Of a stretch of DNA of 35,790 nucleotides, positions 1 through 8,186 are shown piece after piece. The position numbers and the translations under genes were made by a program. Source of the DNA: Candidatus Thalassospirochaeta sargassi. GTDB lineage: Bacteria > Spirochaetota > Spirochaetia > UBA9216. How positions within the stretch are numbered: the stretch's first letter is position 1; each line of letters begins with the position of its first letter. The DNA is taken from the NCBI GenBank assembly GCA_028532855.1, contig JAQQAL010000018.1, forward strand, positions 1 through 35,790, given 5' to 3'. The notes beneath the pieces are model-generated. The model searched no databases, was not told the origin of the DNA, and saw only the letters and a program-made list of their open reading frames with translations.

Positions 1-43
1 ATGTCGATGTATTTCTGAATTGAATTAATAGCTCTATTTAATG

Positions 44-83
44 AAAAGGCCGTTCGATTTGTACTCTAAATCGACGGCCTTTT
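44..83 (-). terminator. Terminator-like hairpin downstream of the sugar ABC ATPase gene
   Basis: The arms at 44-60 and 68-83 are complementary over 16 bp with one bulged T and a 7-nt loop. The arm ends are A4 and T4, so the structure could stop transcription from either side. It lies 28 bp beyond the stop codon of the minus-strand ATPase gene. Bases 1-43 to its left show no gene I can support; they could hold the tail of a plus-strand unit. Confidence 0.7.
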
Positions 84-111
84 ATTATTGCCTGTTAAGG
101 TTGAAAGAATG

Positions 112-1206
112 TTATTTGATTACCTGTTCAGTTTCTTTATCGAAGAAGTATAATTTTCCTTCGTCCGGGGTGAAGTAAACCTCCTGCTCTACACTGAAGC
201 TCATAGTAGGCGCAACCTTCGCAATGATACTGCTCATGTCGGTCGCAAGGTGGAGTTGGATTTCATCACCTAACTGTTCAATTACCTGAACTGATGCAGT
301 GATAGAGTCTTTTTTTGACCCTTTGGGGTTAACCTGAAGATTTTCGGGTCTTACACCCATCATCACAGACTTGCCTTCATATGCGTCAAGCTTTTTATTT
401 TCATAGTCCGTCACCTCAATTTTAAATTCGCCCTCATCTGCAAAAAGCTTTGAGCCTTCTTTTTTGATGGTTACGGGCATGAAGTTCATTGGAGGAGAAC
501 CGATGAAACCTGCAACAAAGAGGTTGTCGGGTTCATTATAAAGGGTGAGCGGCGACCCTATCTGCTGTATCAGGCCGTCTTTCATTACGACAATCTTGTC
601 GGCCATTGTCATAGCTTCAATCTGGTCATGTGTTACGTATACCATTGTAGCTTTTAGTTTGTTGTGAAGGCTTGATATTTCAGCACGCATTTGTACTCTC
701 AGTTTGGCGTCAAGGTTTGAAAGCGGTTCATCAAACAGGAATACCTTGGGCTTTCGAACGATGGCGCGACCAACTGCAACCCGCTGTCTCTGTCCGCCTG
801 AAAGAGCCTTTGGTTTTCTGTCGAGCAGGTTCTCAATGCCGAGAATTCCCGCAGCTTCTTTAACTAGTTTGTCGATTTCGTCTTTAGGAAATTTTCTTAT
901 CTTAAGACCGAAAGCCATGTTGTCGTAAACGCTCATATGCGGATATAGCGCATAGTTCTGGAATACCATTGCTATGTCGCGGTCTTTCGGCGGGACGTCG
1001 TTTACAACCTTTCCGTCAATAGTAAGCGAACCGCCTGAAATCTCTTCAAGTCCCGCAATCATTCTGAGTGTTGTTGATTTACCGCAGCCTGAGGGGCCTA
1101 CGAGAACAACAAATTCCTGATCATTGATATCGATATTTGCATTATCAACGGCCTTTACGTCGCCGGGATAAATCTTGGTAATGTTTTCCAATTTTACTCT
1201 AGCCAT
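112..1206 (-). CDS. ugpC: Sugar ABC transporter ATP-binding protein, UgpC/MsmX family
   Basis: Cytoplasmic ATPase that powers CUT1-type carbohydrate (or glycerol-3-phosphate) importers; homologues often serve several permeases. The 364-aa product fits the family length. It has Walker [10 protein letters not shown], signature LSGGQRQR, Walker B ending FLFDEP, a D-loop and switch histidine (THDQ), then a C-terminal TOBE-type regulatory region of about 120 residues. The ATG at 1206 is chosen because AGGAGG lies 4-9 nt upstream and homologues begin at the residues MARVKLENI; the open frame continues upstream but that part reads like noise. No permease or binding protein is adjacent, so it behaves like an orphan, shared ATPase. 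It is divergent from a GntR/LacI-type regulator, which probably controls it. The family call is secure; the sugar is unknown. Confidence 0.93.
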   Translation of the reverse strand: MARVKLENITKIYPGDVKAVDNANIDINDQEFVVLVGPSGCGKSTTLRMIAGLEEISGGSLTIDGKVVNDVPPKDRDIAMVFQNYALYPHMSVYDNMAFGLKIRKFPKDEIDKLVKEAAGILGIENLLDRKPKALSGGQRQRVAVGRAIVRKPKVFLFDEPLSNLDAKLRVQMRAEISSLHNKLKATMVYVTHDQIEAMTMADKIVVMKDGLIQQIGSPLTLYNEPDNLFVAGFIGSPPMNFMPVTIKKEGSKLFADEGEFKIEVTDYENKKLDAYEGKSVMMGVRPENLQVNPKGSKKDSITASVQVIEQLGDEIQLHLATDMSSIIAKVAPTMSFSVEQEVYFTPDEGKLYFFDKETEQVIK

Positions 1207-1225
1207 ATTGCCTCCTGGATTATTA

Positions 1226-1254
1226 ATATTAGCACTGGTATTGTTGCTTGTCAA
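1226..1254 (-). promoter_or_regulatory. Sigma-70-type promoter of the sugar ABC ATPase gene
   Basis: On the minus strand, TTGACA (1254-1249), a 17-bp spacer and TAATAT (1231-1226) form a near-consensus promoter. The predicted start near 1219 gives a leader of only about 13 nt, just enough to hold the AGGAGG ribosome site. An inverted repeat (1241-1269) covers the -35 box, which suggests repression. Confidence 0.75.
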
Positions 1255-1314
1255 ACAAAAACGCAACAAAGCTAAAACAAAAATCAATAAAAATGAAACA
1301 ATACTGAAACAATA
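1239..1314. promoter_or_regulatory. Repeated TATTGTT-type motif: candidate operator cluster
   Basis: TTGTTGC (1241-1247) and GCAACAA (1263-1269) form an inverted repeat over the -35 region of the ATPase promoter. Further right, TGAAACAATA occurs twice (1294-1303 and 1305-1314), one helical turn apart; its complement TATTGTTTCA resembles the TATTGTTGC at 1239-1247. The cluster lies between the ATPase gene and the divergent regulator gene, where the binding sites of a GntR/LacI-type repressor would be expected. Binding is an inference. Confidence 0.5.
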
Positions 1315-1328
1315 AACTCTGAATTGGC

Positions 1329-1357
1329 TTGCCTTGTAGTAAATACTGGAGTATGAT
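1329..1357 (+). promoter_or_regulatory. Possible promoter of the GntR/LacI-type regulator gene
   Basis: TTGCCT (1329-1334), a 17-bp spacer and TATGAT (1352-1357) would start transcription near 1364 and leave a leader of about six bases (GAAGAT) before the ATG at 1370. This would explain why no good Shine-Dalgarno sequence is seen. Both boxes deviate from consensus, so support is moderate. Confidence 0.4.
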
Positions 1358-1369
1358 TGCTTTGAAGAT

Positions 1370-2437
1370 ATGAAAAAGCTGAAATATATGGAAATAGCCG
1401 ATGGTATATCGGCGGATATAAAATCCAAGCGGCTTGCAGAAGGGGAAAGGCTTCCCGGTGTGCGTGAACTTGCCGCTGAATGGGAAACCAGTGCCAACAC
1501 TGTTTTGAAAGCACTGGATGCGCTTGTTTCGGAAGGCCTGATTAGGAAAACCCAGGGCAGCGGTATTTTTGTCACACCCCGAAACAATCTATACGGAAAC
1601 GGGGCTAACACAGAGACTCCGTCGCTGGAGCTGATTATGTGGGATATTGATGTTCCTTTCAATCACAGTCTTCTAAGTGCGATAGAAAAGGCGGCGACTG
1701 ATGAGGGATTCCAACTGTCTGTCAGAACGTCAGAGCAGGATACTCAGGTGAATCCTGAGTCAGCCTGTATTATAGTGCCGCTTGATGCTCCCGGGCAATC
1801 GACTAATCAGATCAGCAAACGAAACACTATCTACCTTGGCGAATTCAATCCGGCACCATCTTTCGAAGGCAGCTACATCTCGGTTGATGTGTACAGTGGT
1901 TTTTACAGGGCTGCTGAATACTTACTTGCAGCCGGTAGGGAAAGAGTCGCATATGTGGGATCGGTATCCGCTAATGTCAGGGATCCCGGTCGTCAGGCTG
2001 TTCGTGATTCGATGCAGGGAACCTCATACGGTTTTAATAAACAATACTCGGTTGCTGCTGAGGGCTGGGATGCAGATACAGGTCGGGAAGCTATGGAAAG
2101 GCTGCTGTACGGCGATGATTTTCCGGATGCTGTAATCTGTCTTAACGATGCGCTTGCTGCCGGTGTTTATAAAGCCTGTAGAGCTGCAGGTTTGTCAATA
2201 CCAGATGATGTTGCAGTTATTGGTGCCGGTGACCAGGATGTTGCCGGCTTTCTTGACCCGCCGCTCACAAGTCTTAAATACCCGTCAGCGATCATGGGAA
2301 GGATGGCTGTGAGTTATCTAAAATCACTCGAACGCGGACATATTAATGCTTCAGAGCGCCTCAGGGCCAGGCTTGATATGGAGCTCATTGTACGGGAGTC
2401 TGTTCAGCTGTTTTCAGATGACGCTGAGTGGCTTTAA
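1370..2437 (+). CDS. GntR-family transcriptional regulator with LacI-type ligand-binding domain (AraR-like architecture)
   Basis: Cytoplasmic DNA-binding regulator of 355 aa. Residues 1-70 are a GntR winged helix (recognition-helix region [16 protein letters not shown] near 41-56, wing ending GSGIFVT near 63-69). Residues of about 80-345 resemble a LacI/periplasmic-binding-protein-like sensor, including a segment reading [14 protein letters not shown] and another reading [13 protein letters not shown]. The same GntR-plus-LacI combination is known from AraR of Bacillus, which binds a sugar and releases DNA. Divergence from a sugar ABC ATPase and the operator-like repeats between them suggest that it represses that gene in response to a carbohydrate. 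ATG 1370 has only a weak GAAG upstream. It converges on the DUF1847 gene with 16 bp between the stops. The ligand cannot be read from the sequence. Confidence 0.88.
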   Translation: MKKLKYMEIADGISADIKSKRLAEGERLPGVRELAAEWETSANTVLKALDALVSEGLIRKTQGSGIFVTPRNNLYGNGANTETPSLELIMWDIDVPFNHSLLSAIEKAATDEGFQLSVRTSEQDTQVNPESACIIVPLDAPGQSTNQISKRNTIYLGEFNPAPSFEGSYISVDVYSGFYRAAEYLLAAGRERVAYVGSVSANVRDPGRQAVRDSMQGTSYGFNKQYSVAAEGWDADTGREAMERLLYGDDFPDAVICLNDALAAGVYKACRAAGLSIPDDVAVIGAGDQDVAGFLDPPLTSLKYPSAIMGRMAVSYLKSLERGHINASERLRARLDMELIVRESVQLFSDDAEWL

Positions 2438-2453
2438 GCCGGGCTGATGGATT

Positions 2454-2993
2454 TTAAGACAGGGCCTTCAGTGGGTTGTGGCCGTGAACGCGATCCTTGA
2501 CGGCTAGGACAGTGAACGGTTTTTCAAGGTGCTGGTGAAAAAGGATATCATGTCCGAGGCAGAGCCCCATCTCGATAACCAGATCAGCCCGGCTGGCATT
2601 AACAGCCCTTGCCTGACCTATCGGATTGCAGTTTACGCCACCGGTAAGTTTATCACTGATTTCGGTTTCTTTTACACCGTTTACGGTGCACCTGAATGAA
2701 AGAACCTTTAACCCGGTTTCATCAAGCAGTTCTTTCAGCCTGACCGCTTCTTTTTCCATTGAAAAACAGTAGGCAATCCCGACGGTGGAATACCCCTGAA
2801 GTTCAGCGAACTCTATTATTTCATCCACACGGGACAGGCTGCCGGCCCGTCCGCCTGCAACAAGCTTATCGGCGTTTTCGTACAGCGGGACCGCACCGCT
2901 CTCCTTGTAGGCGGCAACCACCTCATCGTGGCTGCCGTTACAGTCTTTAGCGTTTAGTTTGCAGTTCTTGTTTGTACAGTTTAAACAGTTCAT
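2454..2993 (-). CDS. DUF1847 family cysteine-rich, probably metal-binding protein
   Basis: A 179-aa soluble protein with an N-terminal cysteine cluster (CLNC, then C at about 11 and C at 18) and conserved-looking later blocks: VGIAYCFSMEKEA, a lone Cys in FRCTVNG, GVNCNPIGQA, GLCLGHD and VKDRVHGHNP. This pattern matches what I know as DUF1847, a family presumed to bind metal and without an established reaction. The start overlaps the pepF stop codon (ATGA), so it is probably translated by coupling as the last gene of rdgB-pepF-DUF1847. The ribosome site is weak, in keeping with coupling. No signal peptide is seen. The family assignment is fairly sure; the function is unknown, and the neighbours give no clear hint. 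Confidence 0.8.
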   Translation of the reverse strand: MNCLNCTNKNCKLNAKDCNGSHDEVVAAYKESGAVPLYENADKLVAGGRAGSLSRVDEIIEFAELQGYSTVGIAYCFSMEKEAVRLKELLDETGLKVLSFRCTVNGVKETEISDKLTGGVNCNPIGQARAVNASRADLVIEMGLCLGHDILFHQHLEKPFTVLAVKDRVHGHNPLKALS

Positions 2994-4789
2994 GCTTTTA
3001 CCAGAAGTTTTTCCAGTTCGGAAGTCAGTTCAGCAAATCGGCGCATTGCAGCTTCAACCGGCTCGGGTGTGCTCATGTCAACTCCTGCAGCAGCAAGGGA
3101 TTCAAGCGGATACTTTGAGCCTCCGGATTTTAGGAAGCCTAGATAGTCCAATCTGTCCTGTTCGTCACCGTTAAGCACCTTCGTAGAAAGGGCTATTGCA
3201 GCTGCAAGGCCCGTAGAATATTTGTAGACATAGAAGGCTCGGTAGAAATGCGGGATTCGTAATCCTTCAAGATCACTTTCCGCAAAGAGTTCAACCTCTG
3301 AGCCGAAATACTTTTCAAGGAGGCTGCGATAGAGTTTTCTTACTGACTCAACAGACAGCGGTTGTCCCTCCTCAACCATCCGGTGGGCAAGGTGTTCAAA
3401 TTCCGCGAACATTGTCTGTCTGAAGATAGTTGCAATTATATCGTCAACCTGTTTTCCGATGAGGTAGGCTCTCATTGAATCGTCTTCAGCGTGCTCAAGA
3501 AGATATTTTGCAAGCAACTGCTCATTGAAAGTAGAAGCTACTTCAGCCTCGAAGATTGTATAATTATAATGCTGAAAGGGATTGTTTTTCACCGAATACC
3601 AGGAGTGCATTGAGTGTCCGCCCTCGTGTGCAAGAGTGAACACATCGCGCAAAACATCTTCCTTGTAGTTAATGAGGATGTACGGATCTCCTACATAGGA
3701 GCCGGCTGAGAATGCGCCTGAGCGTTTACCTTTATTTTCATAGCGGTCAACCCAGCCTCCTGTTAAGCCGCCTTTGAGTGTAGTGCAGTATTCTTCTCCA
3801 AGGGGAGCCAGGGCTTTGATTATGACATCTACTGCTTCATTATAGCTATGCTTGACCTGAACGTCGCTTACAAGTGGAGCGTAAACATCGTAGTGAGCGA
3901 GTTTGTCTAATCCAAGTGCCGCTCTGCGCAGTTTATAATATTTATGCAGGGCCGGCAGGTTTTTACCAATTGTATCGACGAGGTTATCATAAACCTTCTC
4001 CTCAACCTTATCAGGAAAGAGGGCTGCAGCTCTGGACGATTCATAGTTTCTTACGCGCGAACGATAGATGTCGAGGTGGACGCTTCCGGCGTAAAGAGAT
4101 GCAATTGTGTTTTTATGTGTTTCGAATCCCTTGTAGAATTGAAAATAAGCTTTCTCTCTGAGTTTACGATCAGGGTTGATCAGGAATGCTGCAAAGGTGG
4201 ACTGCGTCAGAGGAACTTCGCCGTCTTTTGTTTTAATTGTTCCGAAGTCCATATCAACATTAGTCAGGGCAGAGAATGTTTTATTTGCAGTCTGATTTGC
4301 TTCAGCCTGCATTGCAAGAAGCTTTTCTTCATTCTCTGAGAGTACATGGGGTTTAAACCGCAGAATCTTATTTAATGTAATTCTATATTCGGCAAGTGAT
4401 TCATCAGCTAGGAACTCTTCCATTTTTTTTGAATCAATAGCCTGAATTTCCGGGGTTTGCCAACTTGTAGCCGCAGCAAGATTTGTAGCTATCGACATGT
4501 AGCGTGCGAATCTTTCCTGATTCTCACCACTTCCTTCATCTTCATTAAGCCTCAGGTGAGCATAGTAGCCTAATCTCTCATCAAGGAGTTCGATTTCGTT
4601 CATGTATTCAAGGCAGGCTTTTAATGAAGCTGATGAAGAACCCAGGGTTCCCCTGAATTTTTCGATCCCGGGAATGTATTCATTCAGCTGAACAAGTCCT
4701 TCCTCCCATTCTTTGTCTCCGGGATACAGTTTTGAGAGATCCCATTTATCTTCTTTTTTAACGTCTTTTCGCTCCGGTATGCTATTCAA
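2990..4789 (-). CDS. pepF: Oligoendopeptidase F (M3B metallopeptidase)
   Basis: Cytoplasmic zinc endopeptidase that cuts peptides of roughly 7-17 residues; 599 aa, normal for PepF. The zinc site HEGGH is at residues 388-392 in FTLAHEGGHSMHSWYS, and the third ligand is expected in the following helix (IFEAEVASTFNE, about 25 residues later). The N-terminal helical domain contains the usual DKWDLSKLYPG and later AEANQTANKTFSALTN segments. Translation starts at a TTG (4789) six nt after AAGGAG; that ribosome site lies inside the end of rdgB, and the two genes overlap by 8 bp, so they are coupled. The stop overlaps the DUF1847 start. The role is peptide turnover; nothing in the sequence points to a specialised substrate. 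Confidence 0.95.
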   Translation of the reverse strand: MNSIPERKDVKKEDKWDLSKLYPGDKEWEEGLVQLNEYIPGIEKFRGTLGSSSASLKACLEYMNEIELLDERLGYYAHLRLNEDEGSGENQERFARYMSIATNLAAATSWQTPEIQAIDSKKMEEFLADESLAEYRITLNKILRFKPHVLSENEEKLLAMQAEANQTANKTFSALTNVDMDFGTIKTKDGEVPLTQSTFAAFLINPDRKLREKAYFQFYKGFETHKNTIASLYAGSVHLDIYRSRVRNYESSRAAALFPDKVEEKVYDNLVDTIGKNLPALHKYYKLRRAALGLDKLAHYDVYAPLVSDVQVKHSYNEAVDVIIKALAPLGEEYCTTLKGGLTGGWVDRYENKGKRSGAFSAGSYVGDPYILINYKEDVLRDVFTLAHEGGHSMHSWYSVKNNPFQHYNYTIFEAEVASTFNEQLLAKYLLEHAEDDSMRAYLIGKQVDDIIATIFRQTMFAEFEHLAHRMVEEGQPLSVESVRKLYRSLLEKYFGSEVELFAESDLEGLRIPHFYRAFYVYKYSTGLAAAIALSTKVLNGDEQDRLDYLGFLKSGGSKYPLESLAAAGVDMSTPEPVEAAMRRFAELTSELEKLLVKA

Positions 4790-5396
4790 TTTCGGCTCCT
4801 TTAAGCAGATTGTTCAATCGCATTGCCGCTCTGCCTCGGTGTGATATTAGATTTTTTTCAGCGTCGCTGAGTTCCGCTACTGTTTTTCCCTCGCCGGGGA
4901 GGAAGAATACCGGATCATAGCCGAATCCTCCCTTGCCGTATGGTTCGTCTGCGATATAACCCTTCATGGTTTCCTGCACAGTGTATATTCGGTACTGATC
5001 AAGAATTGCCGACATGCAGCATACGAAAGTTGCCGTTCTTTCCTCGGGACCCCTCACGCCTGACATGCTCTTCAGCAGGAAGGTGTTGCGTTCCGGGCTC
5101 TCCAGGTCGGGACCGTGCTCTGGGCTGCCGAAACGAGCTGAAAAAATACCCGGTGCGCCTTCGAGTCCTTCTACGCAGAGTCCTGAGTCATCTGCGATTA
5201 CCGGTTTTCCTGCGAGGCTGAATAGGGTCTGAGCCTTTAATACTGAGTTCTCAAGAAAGGTTTTTCCAGTCTCGTCGCAATCGAACTCGATACCCAGCTC
5301 ATCAGGAGTGACAAGATTTATGCCGCTCATAATCTGCTGTAATTCATGTTTCTTGTGCTGGTTGTTTGTGGCCAGCAGAAAGGTTGGTTTACTCAT
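4782..5396 (-). CDS. rdgB: dITP/XTP pyrophosphatase (RdgB/HAM1 family)
   Basis: Removes non-canonical purine triphosphates (dITP, XTP) by hydrolysis to the monophosphate and pyrophosphate, protecting DNA and RNA. The product opens with the family signature LLATNNQHKKHEL, followed by FLENSVLKA, IADDSGLCVEGL, APGIFSAR, GYDPVFFLP and the C-terminal SHRGRA block. The ATG at 5396 gives 204 aa, matching the usual length of about 200. It has no Shine-Dalgarno sequence, but a promoter (TTGAAT-17-AATAAT) ends 7 nt before it, so the mRNA may be leaderless. A TTG at 5435 with GAGG 8 nt upstream would add 13 residues and remains possible. First gene of rdgB-pepF-DUF1847 and divergent from the HIT gene. 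Confidence 0.93.
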   Translation of the reverse strand: MSKPTFLLATNNQHKKHELQQIMSGINLVTPDELGIEFDCDETGKTFLENSVLKAQTLFSLAGKPVIADDSGLCVEGLEGAPGIFSARFGSPEHGPDLESPERNTFLLKSMSGVRGPEERTATFVCCMSAILDQYRIYTVQETMKGYIADEPYGKGGFGYDPVFFLPGEGKTVAELSDAEKNLISHRGRAAMRLNNLLKGAEIE

Positions 5397-5403
5397 GGGG
5401 TCT

Positions 5404-5432
5404 ATTATTTCAGTAAATGCAGTCATATTCAA
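5404..5432 (-). promoter_or_regulatory. Candidate promoter of rdgB giving a near-leaderless mRNA
   Basis: On the minus strand TTGAAT (5432-5427), 17 bp, then AATAAT (5409-5404). The predicted start is one base before the ATG at 5396. It fits the absence of a ribosome-binding site at that ATG. It competes with the alternative reading in which translation begins at the TTG at 5435, in which case these bases are coding. Confidence 0.4.
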
Positions 5433-5512
5433 CAACCGTTCTGCCTCATCCCGATAAAAAACTGCACCGCTTTACTCTGAAAGTTTTCATGTCAGCATAT
5501 AGCCCTGTAGTA

Positions 5513-5540
5513 TTGACTGTTGCTGGTCAGGGCTGATAAG
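5513..5540 (+). promoter_or_regulatory. Possible promoter of the HIT gene
   Basis: TTGACT (5513-5518), a 16-bp spacer and GATAAG (5535-5540) would start transcription about 2 nt before the ATG at 5549. The -10 box is poor (4 of 6). No Shine-Dalgarno sequence precedes this ATG, so a near-leaderless message is a reasonable but unproven reading. Confidence 0.3.
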
Positions 5541-5548
5541 CTTAAATC

Positions 5549-5998
5549 ATGTTAGATAACGATTGTATTTTCTGTAAAATGATAAGGAAAGAAATTCCTG
5601 CAACTGTAATTTATGAGGATGATCTGGTGCTTGCTTTCATGGATGCAATGCCGATTAACCCCGGCCATTCGCTGATTATTCCAAAGCAGCATCAGCAGTT
5701 TATTTCGGATATTGATTCTGAGTATGCGGCAAGGATGTTTGAGGTTGCGCGCAGGATTGATTCAGCAATCCGCGAGAGTGCTGCTCTAGGCGGATTGAAG
5801 TGCGAGGCTCTGAACCTTATGATTTCAGACGGCCCCGCGGCCTCTCAGGAGGTATATCATACCCACCTTCATGTTATTCCGCGCTGGATTGGCGACGGAG
5901 TGCACTTCCAGTTTCCGAACAAGCCGAAGGGGCTGCTAGGCGGTGATGAGCTGGCTTTTTCCGCAGAAGAGATTAAAAAGAATTTAAAAGGACTTTAG
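5549..5998 (+). CDS. HIT-family nucleotide-binding hydrolase
   Basis: A 149-aa HIT (histidine triad) protein. The nucleotide-binding motif HTHLHVIPRW holds the triad histidines at 104, 106 and 108; the N-terminus has the CIFC zinc pair (C6, C9) and the block INPGHSLIIPKQH typical of HIT hydrolases. Members hydrolyse AMP-NH2-type or dinucleoside polyphosphate substrates in the cytoplasm; the actual substrate cannot be told. The C-terminus GLLGGDELAFSAEEI is short and ordinary. Upstream DNA is shared with the divergent rdgB gene. The stop codon overlaps the stop of the convergent nrnA gene by a few bases, so the two transcripts must overlap. No ribosome site is evident at ATG 5549. Confidence 0.93.
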   Translation: MLDNDCIFCKMIRKEIPATVIYEDDLVLAFMDAMPINPGHSLIIPKQHQQFISDIDSEYAARMFEVARRIDSAIRESAALGGLKCEALNLMISDGPAASQEVYHTHLHVIPRWIGDGVHFQFPNKPKGLLGGDELAFSAEEIKKNLKGL

Positions 5999-6972
5999 GC
6001 GAAGATCTCTGAGAAAACATCTTTAAGCCTCTCTTCAATCTCATAGCGGCTGCCGTTGTATACAAAACCGGCTGCCCGCATGTGCCCCCCGCCGCCGAAT
6101 GATTTTGCAATAGCTCCAACATCAATTTTGTCACGGCTCCGGAGGCTGACGGAGCATTCATTTTCTGATTCTTCGCGAATAAATATGACGGCCTCGCAGC
6201 CTTTAACCGAAAGCAGCTGGCTGTAGATGGTATCGGAATCGCGGTTTTCTGCACCGAAGCGCTTCTTTTCATCGAGCCCTTCATAGATGCTGATACAGCG
6301 CCCGTCAAAGAGCGGTACGGCTCGGGAAAGCACCCTGCCGGTAAGGATCTTACTATCCAGCTTTCTGCCTCCGTACATGCGAAAGTAAAGCTCTTTAAGT
6401 GAAATTCCATAGCTCAGCAGTTCGGATGCAAGCTGCATGCTTGCGCTGTTTGAGTGATCAAGATGACGGAAATACCCAGTATCGGTCAGGAACCCGAACA
6501 TCATATCCTCTGCTTCTTCAGGGGTCGGCTCAATTTTTAGTTCCTTGAACAGCTGGTAGATCATTACTGTTGTAGATGGTGAGCCGCCGTTGACGAAAGA
6601 TACATCGCCGAAAGGCTGCCCTGACGCGTGGTGATCAATTACTGCTGTCGGAAGCCCCTTTATTTCTGAAGCGAAGATCTCTCCGATGCGTTCGGGGGTG
6701 GAGCAGTCTGTGATAATTACGGCAGCCCCGTCGGTTGAAATATCTGTATCGGCAAATGATTTTATAAACAGTTCTTCAATACCGGCTGTTTCAGGTCTGA
6801 TGAATGGTCCTGCCGAGCACAGAACTGCGTTTTTGCCGCTGCGGTTAAGCATGGATGCAAGCGCTTTCTGGGAACCCAGGCAGTCTCCGTCGGGTTCTTC
6901 GTGTCCGATAATAAAAAAGGTCTTGTGTTTACCGATGAATTCAATGAGCTCCTGGGGTACGGATCTAAGCAT
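5995..6972 (-). CDS. nrnA: DHH/DHHA1 phosphoesterase, NrnA-like (nanoRNase / pAp phosphatase)
   Basis: A 325-aa cytoplasmic phosphoesterase of the DHH superfamily. Motif I is GHEEPDGDCLGS (H24, D28, D30), motif II the Asp of IITDCS, motif III the name-giving VIDHHASG, and motif IV the Asp of FLTDTGYFRH. The DHHA1 domain at the end carries the glycine-rich GGGGHMRAAGF. NrnA degrades two- to four-nucleotide RNAs and dephosphorylates pAp. The ATG at 6972 follows AAGGAG at good spacing. It is the last gene of an operon (secreted protein, M24 peptidase, nrnA) with a 16-nt gap to the preceding stop, and it runs into the convergent HIT gene. The family is certain; the split between nanoRNase and other DHH roles is inferred. 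Confidence 0.92.
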   Translation of the reverse strand: MLRSVPQELIEFIGKHKTFFIIGHEEPDGDCLGSQKALASMLNRSGKNAVLCSAGPFIRPETAGIEELFIKSFADTDISTDGAAVIITDCSTPERIGEIFASEIKGLPTAVIDHHASGQPFGDVSFVNGGSPSTTVMIYQLFKELKIEPTPEEAEDMMFGFLTDTGYFRHLDHSNSASMQLASELLSYGISLKELYFRMYGGRKLDSKILTGRVLSRAVPLFDGRCISIYEGLDEKKRFGAENRDSDTIYSQLLSVKGCEAVIFIREESENECSVSLRSRDKIDVGAIAKSFGGGGHMRAAGFVYNGSRYEIEERLKDVFSEIFA

Positions 6973-6988
6973 GTCTGCTCCTTAGTAA

Positions 6989-8170
6989 TTAGTTCTGTAT
7001 TGTGAGTATTTCAGTCTGCGGGCCGGGGCCGGAGATTATAAGCCTGCCATCCCTGATGTAGGCATCAATCTCGGTTCTCATTCCGAAAGCAGGCGAATAC
7101 AGCCCGGGTTCAATTGAAAAGCATGAGCCCTCAAGCAGCAGGCGTCTGTCGGGGAATTCAACAGAATCCAGGCCTGCGCCGCTTCCGTGTACATTTACAT
7201 CGATGCCGTGGCCAGTACGATGTTTTATCAGTTCTTCATAACCATTCTCAATCAGCACCTTGCGGGTTTCCCGATCGGCATCGAAGCCGCTGACCTCATC
7301 GCCGGAGGCAAGTTTTTCATCTATAAAGGCCGCACATCGATCCCTTGCGGCGGTAACAGCGCTGAACATTGTTTCTATCTTGTCCGGGACTGCAGACCCT
7401 GTCCAGCCGAGCCAGGATATGTCTGCGAAGATACTGCCTGGGCGATCGAACTTAGCCCAGATGTCCAGCTGAAGCACTGAATCGGCTGTTATCGGGTTAT
7501 TGTGTTCTTCCGGGGCGTAATGCGGATTGCCGGAATTGACACCACAGGCAACTATCGGGAGGTGTTCGGTTATCATGTTTCGTACTTCAAACTCATCAAG
7601 TATCAGCTGCTGAATATCCCTTTCAAGAAGAGGCTTACTGCTTTCTTTAACCGAGGTGAAATGCTCAATAATACGCGACCATACTATACTGACAATATCA
7701 TAGAGTTCCGCTGAAGCATCCTCATGAGATTTTATGCCGTCTGCATCCAGCAGGCCGCTCAACCGCTGAATAAGTCCGGCTGATGAATAGAGTTTCATGC
7801 CGGCGTCTTCAAGGAGCAGGGCTGTTCCGTAGTCAAGGGTCGATACTGTCGTAAGTTCTCTGGAGTACTGTGCTCCCCATTTTACACCGAATTTTTCCGT
7901 GTATCCGGACAGCAAGTCTGATAGCGATTCCCGGTTGTTGTAGATGTGCAGGGTACCGGGCAGTGCTTCAAGACTGCCGGGTTCAACTGCATGACATATC
8001 CGAACAGGTTTGCCTTCCGCCGGCACCAGGTAATACCAGGGCCTGGAGTTGATTCTATATTGATCAAGGTTAAGTATTCTGTCGGAGACAGGATCGCGAT
8101 GAAGAAAGTTAAAAAAAAGCCATCCGTCGAGCTTTTCGCCCGCGATGGCTTTCTGAATGTCTGTAATCAT
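6989..8170 (-). CDS. M24 family metallopeptidase (Xaa-Pro aminopeptidase / creatinase fold)
   Basis: A roughly 393-aa protein with an N-terminal creatinase-like domain (about residues 1-140) and a pita-bread M24 domain. The two-metal ligands are recognisable in order: Asp in LQLDIWAKFD, Asp in FADISWLGW, His in RTGHGIDVNVHG, Glu in SIEPGLY and Glu in MRTEIDAYI. Members cleave N-terminal Xaa-Pro bonds; several homologues with this architecture are only annotated as M24 peptidases, so the substrate is open. The start is uncertain. ATG 8170 lies 16 nt after the upstream gene's stop and fits translational coupling, while a TTG at 8197 in the same frame overlaps that gene by 11 bp; neither has a clear ribosome site. 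nrnA follows 16 nt downstream. Confidence 0.85.
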   Translation of the reverse strand: MITDIQKAIAGEKLDGWLFFNFLHRDPVSDRILNLDQYRINSRPWYYLVPAEGKPVRICHAVEPGSLEALPGTLHIYNNRESLSDLLSGYTEKFGVKWGAQYSRELTTVSTLDYGTALLLEDAGMKLYSSAGLIQRLSGLLDADGIKSHEDASAELYDIVSIVWSRIIEHFTSVKESSKPLLERDIQQLILDEFEVRNMITEHLPIVACGVNSGNPHYAPEEHNNPITADSVLQLDIWAKFDRPGSIFADISWLGWTGSAVPDKIETMFSAVTAARDRCAAFIDEKLASGDEVSGFDADRETRKVLIENGYEELIKHRTGHGIDVNVHGSGAGLDSVEFPDRRLLLEGSCFSIEPGLYSPAFGMRTEIDAYIRDGRLIISGPGPQTEILTIQN

Positions 8171-8186
8171 TGGCTGGCTACTGCCG

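Noticed and set aside
1207-1662. N-terminal extension of the sugar ATPase reading frame by about 150 codons
   Set aside because: It overlaps the divergent regulator gene and the promoter, is low-complexity Ser/Phe text unlike the family, and the AGGAGG site marks ATG 1206 as the start.
3874-4339. Overlapping plus-strand frames inside pepF
   Set aside because: They are antisense to the catalytic gene, without ribosome sites or recognisable domains.
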